Assembly: GCA_037576195.1 (NCBI GenBank)
Contig: CM075102.1
Span: forward strand, 47,302,745-47,366,744
DNA: 64,000 nt
Origin: Phytoseiulus persimilis
Lineage: Eukaryota > Arthropoda > Arachnida > Mesostigmata > Phytoseiidae
Direction of reading: 5' to 3'
How positions within the stretch are numbered: position 1 is the first letter of the stretch; each line of letters begins with the position of its first letter. Shown here piece after piece: positions 13,737 to 23,731 of the stretch. The notes under the pieces were generated by a model that did not search any database, was not told where the DNA came from, and saw only the letters and a list, made by a program, of their open reading frames with translations. Made by a program: the position numbers and the translations under genes.

Positions 13737-16672
13737 TCAGTTCTTCTCTAACGGGAAATTTTTCGAGTCCTTGTCGTACAGCGCCCGAAGGGCACCATAC
13801 AGAGCTTCTGTATTGGTGTAGCGATCTATCCACGCTTGAGCGAAGCCATGGGGTGAGTTGGGATATGTGATGAGTTCAACTTCGTTAGCTGAAACGAATG
13901 ATCTCAACCTGAGGTACACCGTTTAAGGAATATACACCACGGATGAGGTCTCGAATGTTCTGAATCTCCTCGGTTGTGGAACGTGGTCTCACTTGAATTG
14001 CTCAACCGTGTGTTGGACTGGACTAGCAACGTTCGAGGCTTCTTCCGAGCGATAACAATGTCTCTCCAGCGGGCGCAGTCGGAGCCAGGAGCGACTTCCG
14101 AGTATGCGAGATACATCTTCGATGCCGCATCGATATCAGCGAGCGACTTGAACACCTGCATTTTCAACAGGAAGTCCCGAACAGCCTGTTTCCCGCTCTT
14201 CTGTATCTCAGATCTGCAAAAGCAAGAAATTCATCAACATCTAGCCGCTTGTTTACGAGAATTCCAGTTATGAGCAACGACTCGTTCCCTGAGAGCACAC
14301 CTATTCAACGTGACTAAGAGATCTGGTTTCTGATCTTCCGGGTCAACGGTCTCCTTGATTGTTACCAAGCCAGGTGCAGTTTCTAGGAGCATCCGTAGGA
14401 TAACAAAGCGCGCTTGGGAATGGGCTTGCAGCCACTTATTCGCATCGGCGCTGTACGCCTCCAACCCTCTAAGCCCCGACAGGACCATGGTGAACCAGTT
14501 GATGTAGTTGACATCGCTTTGTTCTTGAGACGTAGTGTGGCCGAAAATTTCCAGGATGTGTGCTTCCAGCGAGAGATGAATGGCAACGGCTTCAGCCCTA
14601 CACTCTTCGTAGGATGAACTCAGATCTCCGAAAACCGAGTCATAGCTTTGGCCCAAAGCGTACCATGTCGCAACCTGGAAAAATGCGAATCGGTCTTTCA
14701 GTATGAGCGGCCCAGCTTCGGGAGCCTGGCTGTTCCGCATAGGAATAATCTGACCTAGAGCGCGGATGAGACTCACCGGTTTTCCAGTCAAAGGATTGAT
14801 GGTATTCCGGTTAAAATTCAATCCTTTTTCCGTGTCTTGGAACAATTTCCCGGTTCCATGGCCCAGGAGCTCGTGGAGTCCAACCTGTACTTCAAACGCT
14901 TTCTCCCGATATTTCTTCAGCAGCTCCGCGTCGCTGTCCGTGACGAATTTGATCTTCTGCGAAGCGGTCATAGACTTGATGACATTCTGAAGATGCACGT
15001 TTTTGAACCCTTCGTTCTGACGGATTTCGTCATCTGTAAGGCCGAGTGTTGAGCACATGAAGTCTGCGGTATCATGAGTGTATAATAGCTCTGAGCACAG
15101 AAGAACGGATTCAGGAGGGGGGGGGGATTCGCTCACAGTTGGGGATGTTAATTCCTGCGGGCACCCCACTGCTGCTGAACGAGATGACGTCCAACGCGGT
15201 GAAGTCTGGTCTGAGGTAAGTATCCTTTTCGAACTCATGGGGCCACGGCATCGAGTTCTTGATGATATCAGCGGCTTTTTCAACAAGAACGCCAAGTTTC
15301 TTCGAATCTTCCCTGTTGACAACGGCGACGAATCCTTCGAATTCTGCGCGGGCACCGGCGGGATCGCGATAGTTCTCGATGAAACCAATGTACCTGGAGA
15401 CGCACAGACTTGGTTATAGAAACGGGTAGTGGAATGGGACATGATCCAGTCCCGCCTCATGCAGATTGAGAGGACGTACGATTCAACGGCTGGTCCCTTG
15501 TCTTTCACCCAGTGGCGACTCCCGTCCTTATGAGCGTCTAGTGAACCCGTCTTGAAAGACTTGACGTAGTCGGTCAACATGTTCCGCTGGTTATCGTTCG
15601 CGGCTTCCTTCGCGGCCAACTCCAGGTTCTCGACGACGTGCTCTAGGATCTAGCGGAGAACCAAATCATGGAGTGTGTGCCGGTCAAGAAGAGCAGAACC
15701 TCCATTCTCCAGACCCGAATTCCGATTCTGTTCTTACATTTGAATAGTCGCCCCTCCTGATGCGGAACCGGATGCCCTTCCTAACCTCGTCAACATCAGA
15801 CTCGCTCTCGAGCTGCTGCGACGCCAATCGAATTTCGTAGCAAACTTCACCGTCTTCCTCTGTCTTGAAAACGCGTTGATTGTAAGCATCGATCCTTTTC
15901 TCGGTGAGATACTCCGCGACAATTGCTGCGTCCGACTCATCGCAATTTGAGGACCAGTACGTGGTTATCCCTTGCGGGGGAAAGCCCAAGTTGCGTACTA
16001 ACTTCTCGTAATTGTACATAGGCTTCAGACAGTGTTTCGTCCAGAAGTCCTGTTCCTCTGGGAAGGTCTCCAATAGGAGTGCCTCTATCTTGTCGGAGGG
16101 GACATTAGGCACGAACTTGGTGTCACCGAAGCCCCTGCAACAGTGGAACATTCAATCGATAGCGAAACTTGGAAGCTCAACTCTCAAGATCAACCAATTT
16201 CCCTACGCGGAACCGAACAATCGGCTGGGCTCTACTCACCGATAGTTTCCGCCATTTGCCAGGAAAGCACCACTGTAGACGAAAAAGCCGGTCACGTCGT
16301 CATCCGAGAAACCGAATCGTGACTTCATGTGCGTTTCAAGCTCGATGAGAGTAGGCTTGGAACGGAGCACCTTATCCAGGAATATGAATATAAGGGGTGA
16401 TTCGGGGGAGGTTTGGAAGAGAGTTATGAATTGTCCAGACCAAGATGCTCTGAAAAGATAAAAAATCCTCCGCTCAGGGGCATCAGCGTCACTTATCGTA
16501 CATGAAAACGTTTTCGAATAGTTGGAAATTTTCGGAATTGATATCCGTTGACCCACCTCGACAAATAATGTGCGTAACGCTTCTCTTTCGGTTCCAGTCC
16601 CTTGAATGCAGCCTCACAATCGAGAACCTCGAAGGGAGTGTCCATCGGATAGAATTGATCGGGTAAAGCCAT
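13737..16672 (-). CDS. DPP3: Dipeptidyl peptidase III (zinc metallopeptidase, M49)
   Basis: Removes dipeptides from the N-termini of short peptides, normally in the cytosol. Nine coding exons on the minus strand: 16557-16672, 16240-16449, 15738-16134, 15480-15649, 15137-15393, 14777-15033, 14301-14674, 13993-14213 and 13737-13888. All junctions are GT...AG with matching phase, giving 717 residues, close to the roughly 730 usual for animals. The M49 zinc motif HELLGH lies at residues 437-442 and EECRAE, supplying the third zinc ligand, at about 492-497. Other family blocks are LDCEAAF near the N-terminus, [28 protein letters not shown] and LVQSNTRLS near the C-terminus. The start ATG GCT was chosen because the protein then begins as animal DPP3 does. 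Introns are 86-107 bases; the one at 14675-14776 is 102 bases and stop-free in frame. An upstream exon may add a membrane anchor. Confidence 0.95.
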
Positions 16673-17011
16673 TGATAGGCCTGCAAAAGTGTTTAACTGA
16701 AATGCCTGTCTCCGCTTCCGATACGAGAGTTGGAGTCACCGGAATCTCGAGCGCACGTTGGAATAGAATCCCCGGCCGTCAGATCGCAGCCGCGAAACAG
16801 AATACAGGATCGTTGAAGACGAGAGTCACACAAACGAGATTCATGACCACTCCGAACCTTTCCACATTCCATCAGACTACATTGATGAATCCTAAGGGCC
16901 ACGACGGAGGTCGTCCGACACATAGACACAATGATCACATAGGGCGAACCAGCAACACCCGAACCCATCCGTGCGGCCTTCGAATCTGTCGACTCGAGCA
17001 TCCAGACTCAC

Positions 17012-17090
17012 CGAGACGCACGATCCATATAGCAGCGAAACACGCAACAAGCACAGCTAACACAGGCTGCCACCAACGGAGACCGCTCAT
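17012..17090 (-). CDS. Possible alternative first exon of DPP3 encoding a signal anchor
   Basis: On the minus strand an ATG at 17090 opens 26 codons plus one base ending at a strong donor (CTCG|GTGAGT). The encoded MSGLRWWQPVLAVLVACF and following residues form one long hydrophobic segment, like a signal peptide or type II anchor. The next good acceptor (CTTTTGCAG at 16681-16689) lies eight bases before the DPP3 start codon. Splicing there adds G-L-S and then reads straight into the DPP3 ATG in frame, giving 746 residues. Phase agreement and position support this, but the exon could belong to another transcript or be chance. Confidence 0.5.
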
Positions 17091-20000
17091 CTAAGAGAGG
17101 ATAACACCAAAGAGGAGTTGAATTTAAGGTCCGGAATACCGAAGCTCTTAATAGATTTTCCACACACAACGAACAGCGGACATTGAGGTAACGGAATGAT
17201 GGGTGACAACGAGCTTTAACGGCTTAGCAAACAACCTGATAGTATCTCTACCTGCCATAACTGTCATCATGAGGGGGAGCGATAACACTGCGAGTTTCAT
17301 CGTTTTGCACAGCTGGACACTGACTGAGGAACAGAGTAGGCGGCTCTACTCGGGAACCCGATGGATACAACAGCTGTCTCGCGATTGTTTCTCTCGCTCG
17401 GCAGATCTTCTCACGGGAGCCGATAGAAAATAAGCGGCAAATAGCGTGACGGTATGGCCTACTTAGAAAAGCAACCGGCTTTCGGCTCATCTGCGAGGTT
17501 TCCAAGACTGGTTTCCCGCTCCCTGCTTCGTCTGGGGCAGACGGGTCCGCAGACGGCCTCTGCTGTTTTGGAGAGAGAGCTTGTACCGCTCCGTATTGAA
17601 AAGCAAGTTGAAGTCACTTCTCTTTCGCATCCAACACTAAGAGCTTTCCTGTATGAAGCTCCAACAACGACTCCAGTTGAACTATCTCAGTTCTGTCAGA
17701 CTGGGCGCATCGAGCGGAGAGCCGGAATCTAATCTTAAGGCCGTAATGCCTTTCCTGACAGCTCATAGAGAATGCTTGCGTAGCTATGTTATGGTTAGCC
17801 TGACGACTGCCTTTCAAATTTACCGGTTCATGGCGCTGGTTGGAATTCAGCCTAAATAAAACACAATGTAATGCGGTATGCTATGAGGGGAATAAGGACC
17901 AAACGACAAAGCTTCGATGCCGCTATCTCGTCAATCTCGAGATTATGTAATGGAAGGAAACTTCCGGTTTTCCGGTCCGGGAATGCAGAGTACAGCATGC
18001 CTCCATCAAACGGAAATATCATCGCGAACAATCTTCCGAGCATCGCCCTCGTTAACATATGCTACAAGCTGACCGCATTGTGCTGTCAAGTGGTTCTCTG
18101 CGATGCCGCAAAGGTGCCGAAAGAAACAAGCAGGAAGGAACTGGACGTCTTAGAGCGAAGCATGAGTTCGGAAACTTTCACCCCCAGACAAGGAAAAAAC
18201 TATTTTCGACAGGGTTGGATATTCCAGAAAATCGAGGAACTCACAGCGGATGATTCGGAAAAAGTACTTCGTATATCAATCTCGCTCGAAAACTCAATCC
18301 TTTAATGCCGTGTCACACGAGGGTCTGGCAACAAGGTAGGATTCAAAATGGCGCCCCACGTATTATTCGGAGAGGGAGGGAGCAGACAGCTGAAGCGCGT
18401 GCCGTTCGAAAAAGTAACGGTCCACGAGAGACGACCGCTATAGAGTGAGGAATGGAGCTTGTAAGGAAAGAGAATGAGATCATTTGCTCTCGAATGTCAT
18501 CGGTTCGTTGGAGAGACCATGGTGCAAGTACGACTCGGACATAGACCAGTGTTCCCAGCACTCCTTCTCTGAGAGATGACTCGCTCACACATTAGATCGC
18601 TGTATGGAACCCAAAGCATTAATTGAGAAAATTCTCGCTTCAATTCGTCGGGTCAGAAGGCAACGGTCGTCACATGACAACTCCCAGCTTTAATAAGAGC
18701 GCCCCAGCCAGCCCATTCAGCGAAGTCGATTGGATTCATAACGAAACCACGACAAGTCATCAGGTGACTCCAAGCGGTTCGAATCTAACTGTTGTCACCG
18801 GTGGCGATCAACCAGCGTTTGGTGAAGTCGACAAAGCGTGCGAGAATGCTTGACTCAGAAAGTCGGCAAAGCGAACGCCATATTGATTTAGAAGATCAAT
18901 GCTGGAAATTACCCTTTGATTTCGGAAGTTTTCTCGGATCGTTCAACTGAAATTTCGGTGTTTCTTGTTAGAGGGAATTCGAGACGAAAATTCATAGAGA
19001 CTCCAGCTCTAGCAGACAGAAAGCCCCAGTGTCAGTTCACATACGTTCGCTTCATTCGCCAAAGTTTTGGCATCGAGAAGGTGGAACAGGAGCGCCTCGA
19101 ATATGAAGTCCGATAGCCATAGAGTGATTTTGATTGCACTTCGAGCGGACGAAAACGCTGGTATTATTATTCACACAGATTCGACGCTTCACGCAGTTCG
19201 TGAATAAACTCCGCGTTGTCAACCTCCATGTGGGCTGAAAACATTAAAGATTTTTAGCAAGCTTTCAAATGGAACAATGCCGTATCTCTGGATATGAAGT
19301 TATTTAGCCCGTGCGGTGCCCACACCAGAAGACCACGGGCCACGGGACACCCATTTTTTCGTCCCCAATGATACTCACAGGTAGAACGCTTGAAGGGAAG
19401 TGACGAGGATCGCCGAGCCGCCTCAGCATCAGGAAACATGACATTGCGGAGTTTTCCGGCCGTGAATCGAGTTCAGAGTTGCATCTGATTTACATATAGA
19501 TCCCCAGCGATTCTCCGCATTCCTGCACTGAATCGCTCCTACGTCCTGCTCGACTCTTGGAACGCTCTCTCTCAACCACAACAGTGAATTATTTCGAAAA
19601 ACCCCGAAGCCGTGCGCGAAGATTTTGAAATTAGTTTTCCCCTAGAGCCCGGATCAGAGAGCTCAATGCTTAAGATAAGACGTATCTGACGGTGATCTGT
19701 CATTTGAGAAAAGTCCGTTTGAGGAATACCTCACATGGGAGCGGCATGACTGGGAGGCAGAGATCCCAGGAGGCGATCCCACAGCCGTCGCAACCAAGGG
19801 ACAATCCCCCCGGTCGGACACCCAGCGCAATCAATAAAAGAACAGTCACTCCCAGACCGGTGGAATTTATATGAGGCCAGAATAAGGAATAGGCCCATGT
19901 GCTCACAGACTGGAAGCCTAGAACAGCAGCGTGCCGAGGAGAGGGTCGAGGTTCTTAGATTTATGCCTGGCCATGGGAAACTGGCGCTGATCGCCCTCAA

Positions 20001-20266
20001 AGGAAACCCCGGGCATGTCCCTGCCCTCGGGGCTACGGCCCTGGAATCACAGAGGAGCTGCCCTGGGACCCTAAAGAGGACTTTCTAGTGTGATTCCAAT
20101 GTGACAAAAAAAAATCCGCAAGTAGCGAGGCCATTCGAATCGATGCCATTCTGCGCGATAAAAATCTTGCCCTTGAAGCTCCATTCGTGAAGGGGGGGGG
20201 GCAGTTGTTCTCCCGCTGTGATCATCAACTTGACACGATGGAAGGAAGGATGCGGACATCCCCAGC
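17091..20266. other. No gene recognised
   Basis: Open frames here are short and unsupported. The largest, plus 17871-18305 (144 codons from a non-ATG start), resembles nothing I know. The part next to 17090 should contain the 5' UTR and promoter of DPP3, but I cannot point to a core promoter element. A run of nine to ten G residues lies at about 20192. Confidence 0.5.
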
Positions 20267-20280
20267 TTACTCTACATGTT
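20267..20280. repeat. Left target-site duplication of the SINE
   Basis: TTACTCTACATGTT is repeated exactly at 20527-20540, on the other side of the element. Confidence 0.85.
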
Positions 20281-20526
20281 TTTTTTTCCGGCTGAACCTC
20301 TCAGCCAGATCTCAGGAGTGTCCCGGAATCACCTTCCGGCATTGCTTCAGTAACACTCCCTATCGCCTCGCAAATCCCATTGCGGGCGGTGGGCTTGGCT
20401 CTTACGATGGTTCAGATTTAATTCTGATATCAATCAAGTCCTCTTTTTACCACATAAGAAATTTTGTTGTCCCGGCCGGGGATCGAACCCGCGATTGCTA
20501 GCTCAGCGTGGCACCCACGCTCTACA
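20281..20526 (-). mobile_element. tRNA-derived SINE, 5'-truncated
   Basis: Read on the minus strand, the element begins with the 3' part of a tRNA-like sequence. It has a five-pair hairpin AGCGT...ACGCT where the anticodon arm would be, then a perfect RNA polymerase III B box GGTTCGATCCC (complement of 20479-20489) inside a T-arm, then CCGGGAC. About 180 bases of unrelated body follow and the element ends in an A tract (nine T on the plus strand). It is flanked by identical 14-base direct repeats. The A box and 5' acceptor strand are missing, as in a 5'-truncated insertion by LINE-type machinery. The loop lacks the usual U33, so it is not a functional tRNA gene. Confidence 0.8.
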
Positions 20527-20540
20527 TTACTCTACATGTT
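20527..20540. repeat. Right target-site duplication of the SINE
   Basis: Identical to the 14 bases at 20267-20280, which marks the insertion boundaries. Confidence 0.85.
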
Positions 20541-21054
20541 AGCACAATGGAAATTTGCTCAATGTCTGGAAGATAAGGAAGTAGGTCTTTGACTGAAAAC
20601 ATCACTGGAACTTCTGCTTGTGTGCGCGCATAAGACACCCAATAAGTTTTCACGATGTAGCAAAGTGCCGTTTGTTGCGCAAAACTGCCAGATCTTGAAA
20701 ATTCGGTCTATAATTTTGACTTCTGGGTATCTTCAAGGTTGAAAAAGTAGTCCCTTGACACCCCGACTTATAGGTATCTGTAGCGTTACTAGACTCTCGT
20801 GTCCAGCAATGAAAGGAATACGATCAAGAGTTGAAAGCCATCAAAATTCCCCCTGACTTCAGAGTCAGAAAAGATTCTCGGGCCATACTCAAGGTCATCT
20901 TAGCCTCCAATCTCCAGTCTAGGCTAGAGGGCAAGTAAGGCTCTGCGGTTTCGGTGAACGTATACGAGGCGAAATCGACTGCCGTTTGTTTCTATAAGCT
21001 ATGTTTCACACAGGCTTGTGATAGGGATATGTGTCGCACGTCGCATGTAGGCTT

Positions 21055-21170
21055 TGCAAATAACCGCATTTCTGAATAGCCGCGGTTACGGTTGACCGAT
21101 AACCGTAAACTGCGATAGCGGTCAAAAGCGAAATTAGGACCGAAAACCGCGGTTATAACCGCGAATAACC
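21055..21170. repeat. Palindrome-rich CCGCGGTTA cluster
   Basis: The motif ACCGCGGTTA and its complement recur over about 110 bases. They include a perfect 16-base palindrome CGCGGTTATAACCGCG at 21148-21163 and shorter inverted copies such as GCCGCGGTTACGG and GATAACCG. The stretch can form several alternative hairpins. It may be the remnant of a hairpin-type MITE; no function is shown. Confidence 0.6.
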
Positions 21171-21799
21171 TCGTTTCACTGATACCATCGTTTTCACGCC
21201 TCATCATATTGAAACTAGTCATAGCCGAAGACGGAGGAAGGACACTTAAACTTCTCGATATCCTTCCCGAAGGAAAGTTTGCACATGAGAGAGAAAACTT
21301 CGTATGATTTCCTGCAAGCTTCTCCTCTTTCATCAGGAAGGAGGGTGTATGATGAATGGATACAACAACATCTCAAAACTCATCTCATGAAGACTCGTTG
21401 GTTACAACTCGACCTTTGCCAGACGAGGCCGGGAACATTGGTTGAACGTTTCAAGTCACAAAATCTTTGTCACATGATCCTCATGCAGAAGAGACCATCC
21501 TGTATTGTGGAGCCTCACGTCCGATGAATGTAGTCAGCAATTTGATCAACTCCTCACGATCCACTGATGAAGTGTTGCAAACTCAGAAATGTGGCATTCG
21601 GGCCGATTTCTGCACGGTTCCACGAGCGAAGAGTGCCCGACGGCACGCTTATTTCTTTGGTTCGGATGACTCACGTAAATTCGACGTCCTGACTCTCGAG
21701 TTTTTTTTTATTGGGAATCCTCGAGGTCCTCTTTCGTGCTGCTTCAGTTTTCTCTGACTCCAAGTTACTGCTTCCGGCTTCGATATCATCGTTGCGATC

Positions 21800-22269
21800 T
21801 TTGGAAAAGGCGTTTGTTCACGGTTCCTAGCAGTGCATGAGAGATCCCTGCTTTCTGGTAGCACTTCATCACGATTCTTTCATCGATGCCTTCCGACGCG
21901 GGTGCAACCCACACAATAGCTACTTCCGCTGTGCTCTGTTCCTTGATCCTACCAAACGCGCGAAGCTCTGTGAGATTGAGCCTTCCGCCTCCAATGCTGG
22001 CTCATCGAGTCCTTGAACGGCTTGCTCATGGGTACATGGAGACAGTCCACTCGATTTGCAATATCTCCAGGTATAATTGCTAGCCGGATCCGGCTTTCGG
22101 AAGCGACTACGATATCCGTTTGACGAGAGTCATCACACGATGTCACAGTTTCGGGAGCAATCCATTTGTCTTGAATTGTTAGCGCCAAATTCCAGATTCT
22201 CATTTTTGTTGGATACTTCTTCGATCGATTGCTCATTGAATGACGCATATTTTCTGTTTCTGTTTCCAA
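21800..22269 (-). pseudogene. Decayed pogo/Tigger-type (DDE_1) transposase fragment
   Basis: Two minus-strand blocks in different frames resemble the C-terminal half of pogo/Tigger transposases. The first (about 21950-22269) has CDDSR, where the second catalytic Asp is expected, then IIPGDIANRVDCLHVPMSKP and FKDSM, matching the family pattern of a proline-glycine turn followed by PLDVxxNKPFK. The second (about 21800-21935) has VMKCYQKAGISHALLGT, matching the C-terminal KSFxxCGISNALDG-like motif. A frameshift separates them, and the N-terminal DNA-binding domain and first catalytic Asp are not visible, so it is an inactive fossil. Family assignment is by motif memory only. Confidence 0.7.
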
Positions 22270-22404
22270 AACTCAATCGAGTATTGTTGATTCGAGAGGA
22301 TCTAGGAGTCGACGATCCTCTTTTTTTCGGGCCCCAACGTCGACAAGGTCCTAGATCGGATTTGCGACATTCTTGTGACCATCCGACATGACAACTTTTG
22401 GAAC

Positions 22405-22444
22405 CAGTGACGTACCCAGGGGGAGCCAAGCCCCCCCCCCCCCC
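22405..22444. repeat. Possible DNA-transposon end with a C14 run
   Basis: CAGTGACGTACCCAGGGGG, followed by 14 C residues, resembles the CAGTGRCG...GGGGG ends of some hAT-like elements. The opposite end and a target duplication were not found, so this is tentative. Confidence 0.3.
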
Positions 22445-22450
22445 TCCCTC

Positions 22451-23731
22451 CGCCCCTAAGATACTCTCTCATCATATGGGGAAGGTAGATTGTACTCTGC
22501 GTTGATGGATGAAACTATCCCGCAGAGATTCAGGTTAGGAAACCATGTAGATTGCGTTACGCAAAGCTCGCAACGATGATCATCATCATCATTGTTCGTC
22601 ACCATCACATCTCTTGCCCCTTGCAATTCTCGCAAGTGCTTTCCGATCATCAAGCGAAAAAAGAGACGCATCTTTTCGGGAATCGTGTTCATATGTATAC
22701 ACGTAGTTGGCCTCTTACATCACTTCAATACTTAACGTGTTATCAAATCGAACATTTGTAATTTATTCAGGCTTTTACTGCCGTTCTATACTTCGTATCG
22801 TCCCAGAGAGTCGTTTCGATTCGGCGCCTATCGGAAGCGAAACGGTTGAACTTCCACTCGAAGGATTGTTGCTCCTCATGAGCCGTATTTCTCCTAAAAC
22901 AGATGAACACGCATGAGAGCACGCGAAGACCGGGTCGTAATCCATAAATGTGCGTGTTGAGTCCGGCTTTTGGAATCGACTCCATAATCTACCTCGAGAG
23001 AGAGTTTTATGTAGTGGAGGTGGCGGTAGGAAAGGTTTGTCTACGAGGGCGACACACCACAGAGGAAGTTAGAACGAGACGTCAAAACAGCGTGCAGCCT
23101 GCCCGTCGTGCTAAAGGTCCTAGAAGCAAAAGGTCGGGGAAATGAGAAATCTTCAGCGAAGAACTATTAGAGAGGCGTGCTTGGAGTTTTTGCGGCTTGT
23201 CAATTTTGTTAGCAGGAGGAGTCAACGGCACGTGATGATTGTGGGAACACGTCTTGGGAAGGAGACGGACATATGAAGGAAACTGTCCAGATAGATGGGA
23301 AACATGTCTTTGCTATCAAACTCAAAATGATTGTGAATGAGTTCGTCGGCGACACTCAAGCGTGTTTCCGTGAGGAAATCTTGCATTGCACAATCGCGCG
23401 GGGAAGGGAACCGAGAACCCGGCGGAGGCGAAGTGGAACAGCTCGGGTTGAGCGTGAGAAGAGCACACACTCCACCAATACCCCAACTTACTCCTCCCCC
23501 GATGAATGGAAGGCGCCCGTCGGAAAATCTCCGCATCCGCTCACTGCTTGCGCTGCTTGCGTTCAATAGATAAGCAATCAGAGTTAGTTATTCTACCAAA
23601 AAACAGATGTTCCGCGTCGAGGCGGTGGGGATCCCTGATCACGATCTCTCAAATCCGATATTCAACTTGATCCCGATGACTACAAGAGCTCGCATGACAA
23701 TCAGGCCATTCATTCGAGGATGCATTGTTAT
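22451..23731. other. No gene recognised
   Basis: Contains an ATC/ATG repeat patch (about 22577-22592) and overlapping open frames on both strands near 23222-23573 with no recognised family. The proximal part should include the ArfGAP 3' UTR, but no clear AATAAA was seen on the minus strand. Confidence 0.45.
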
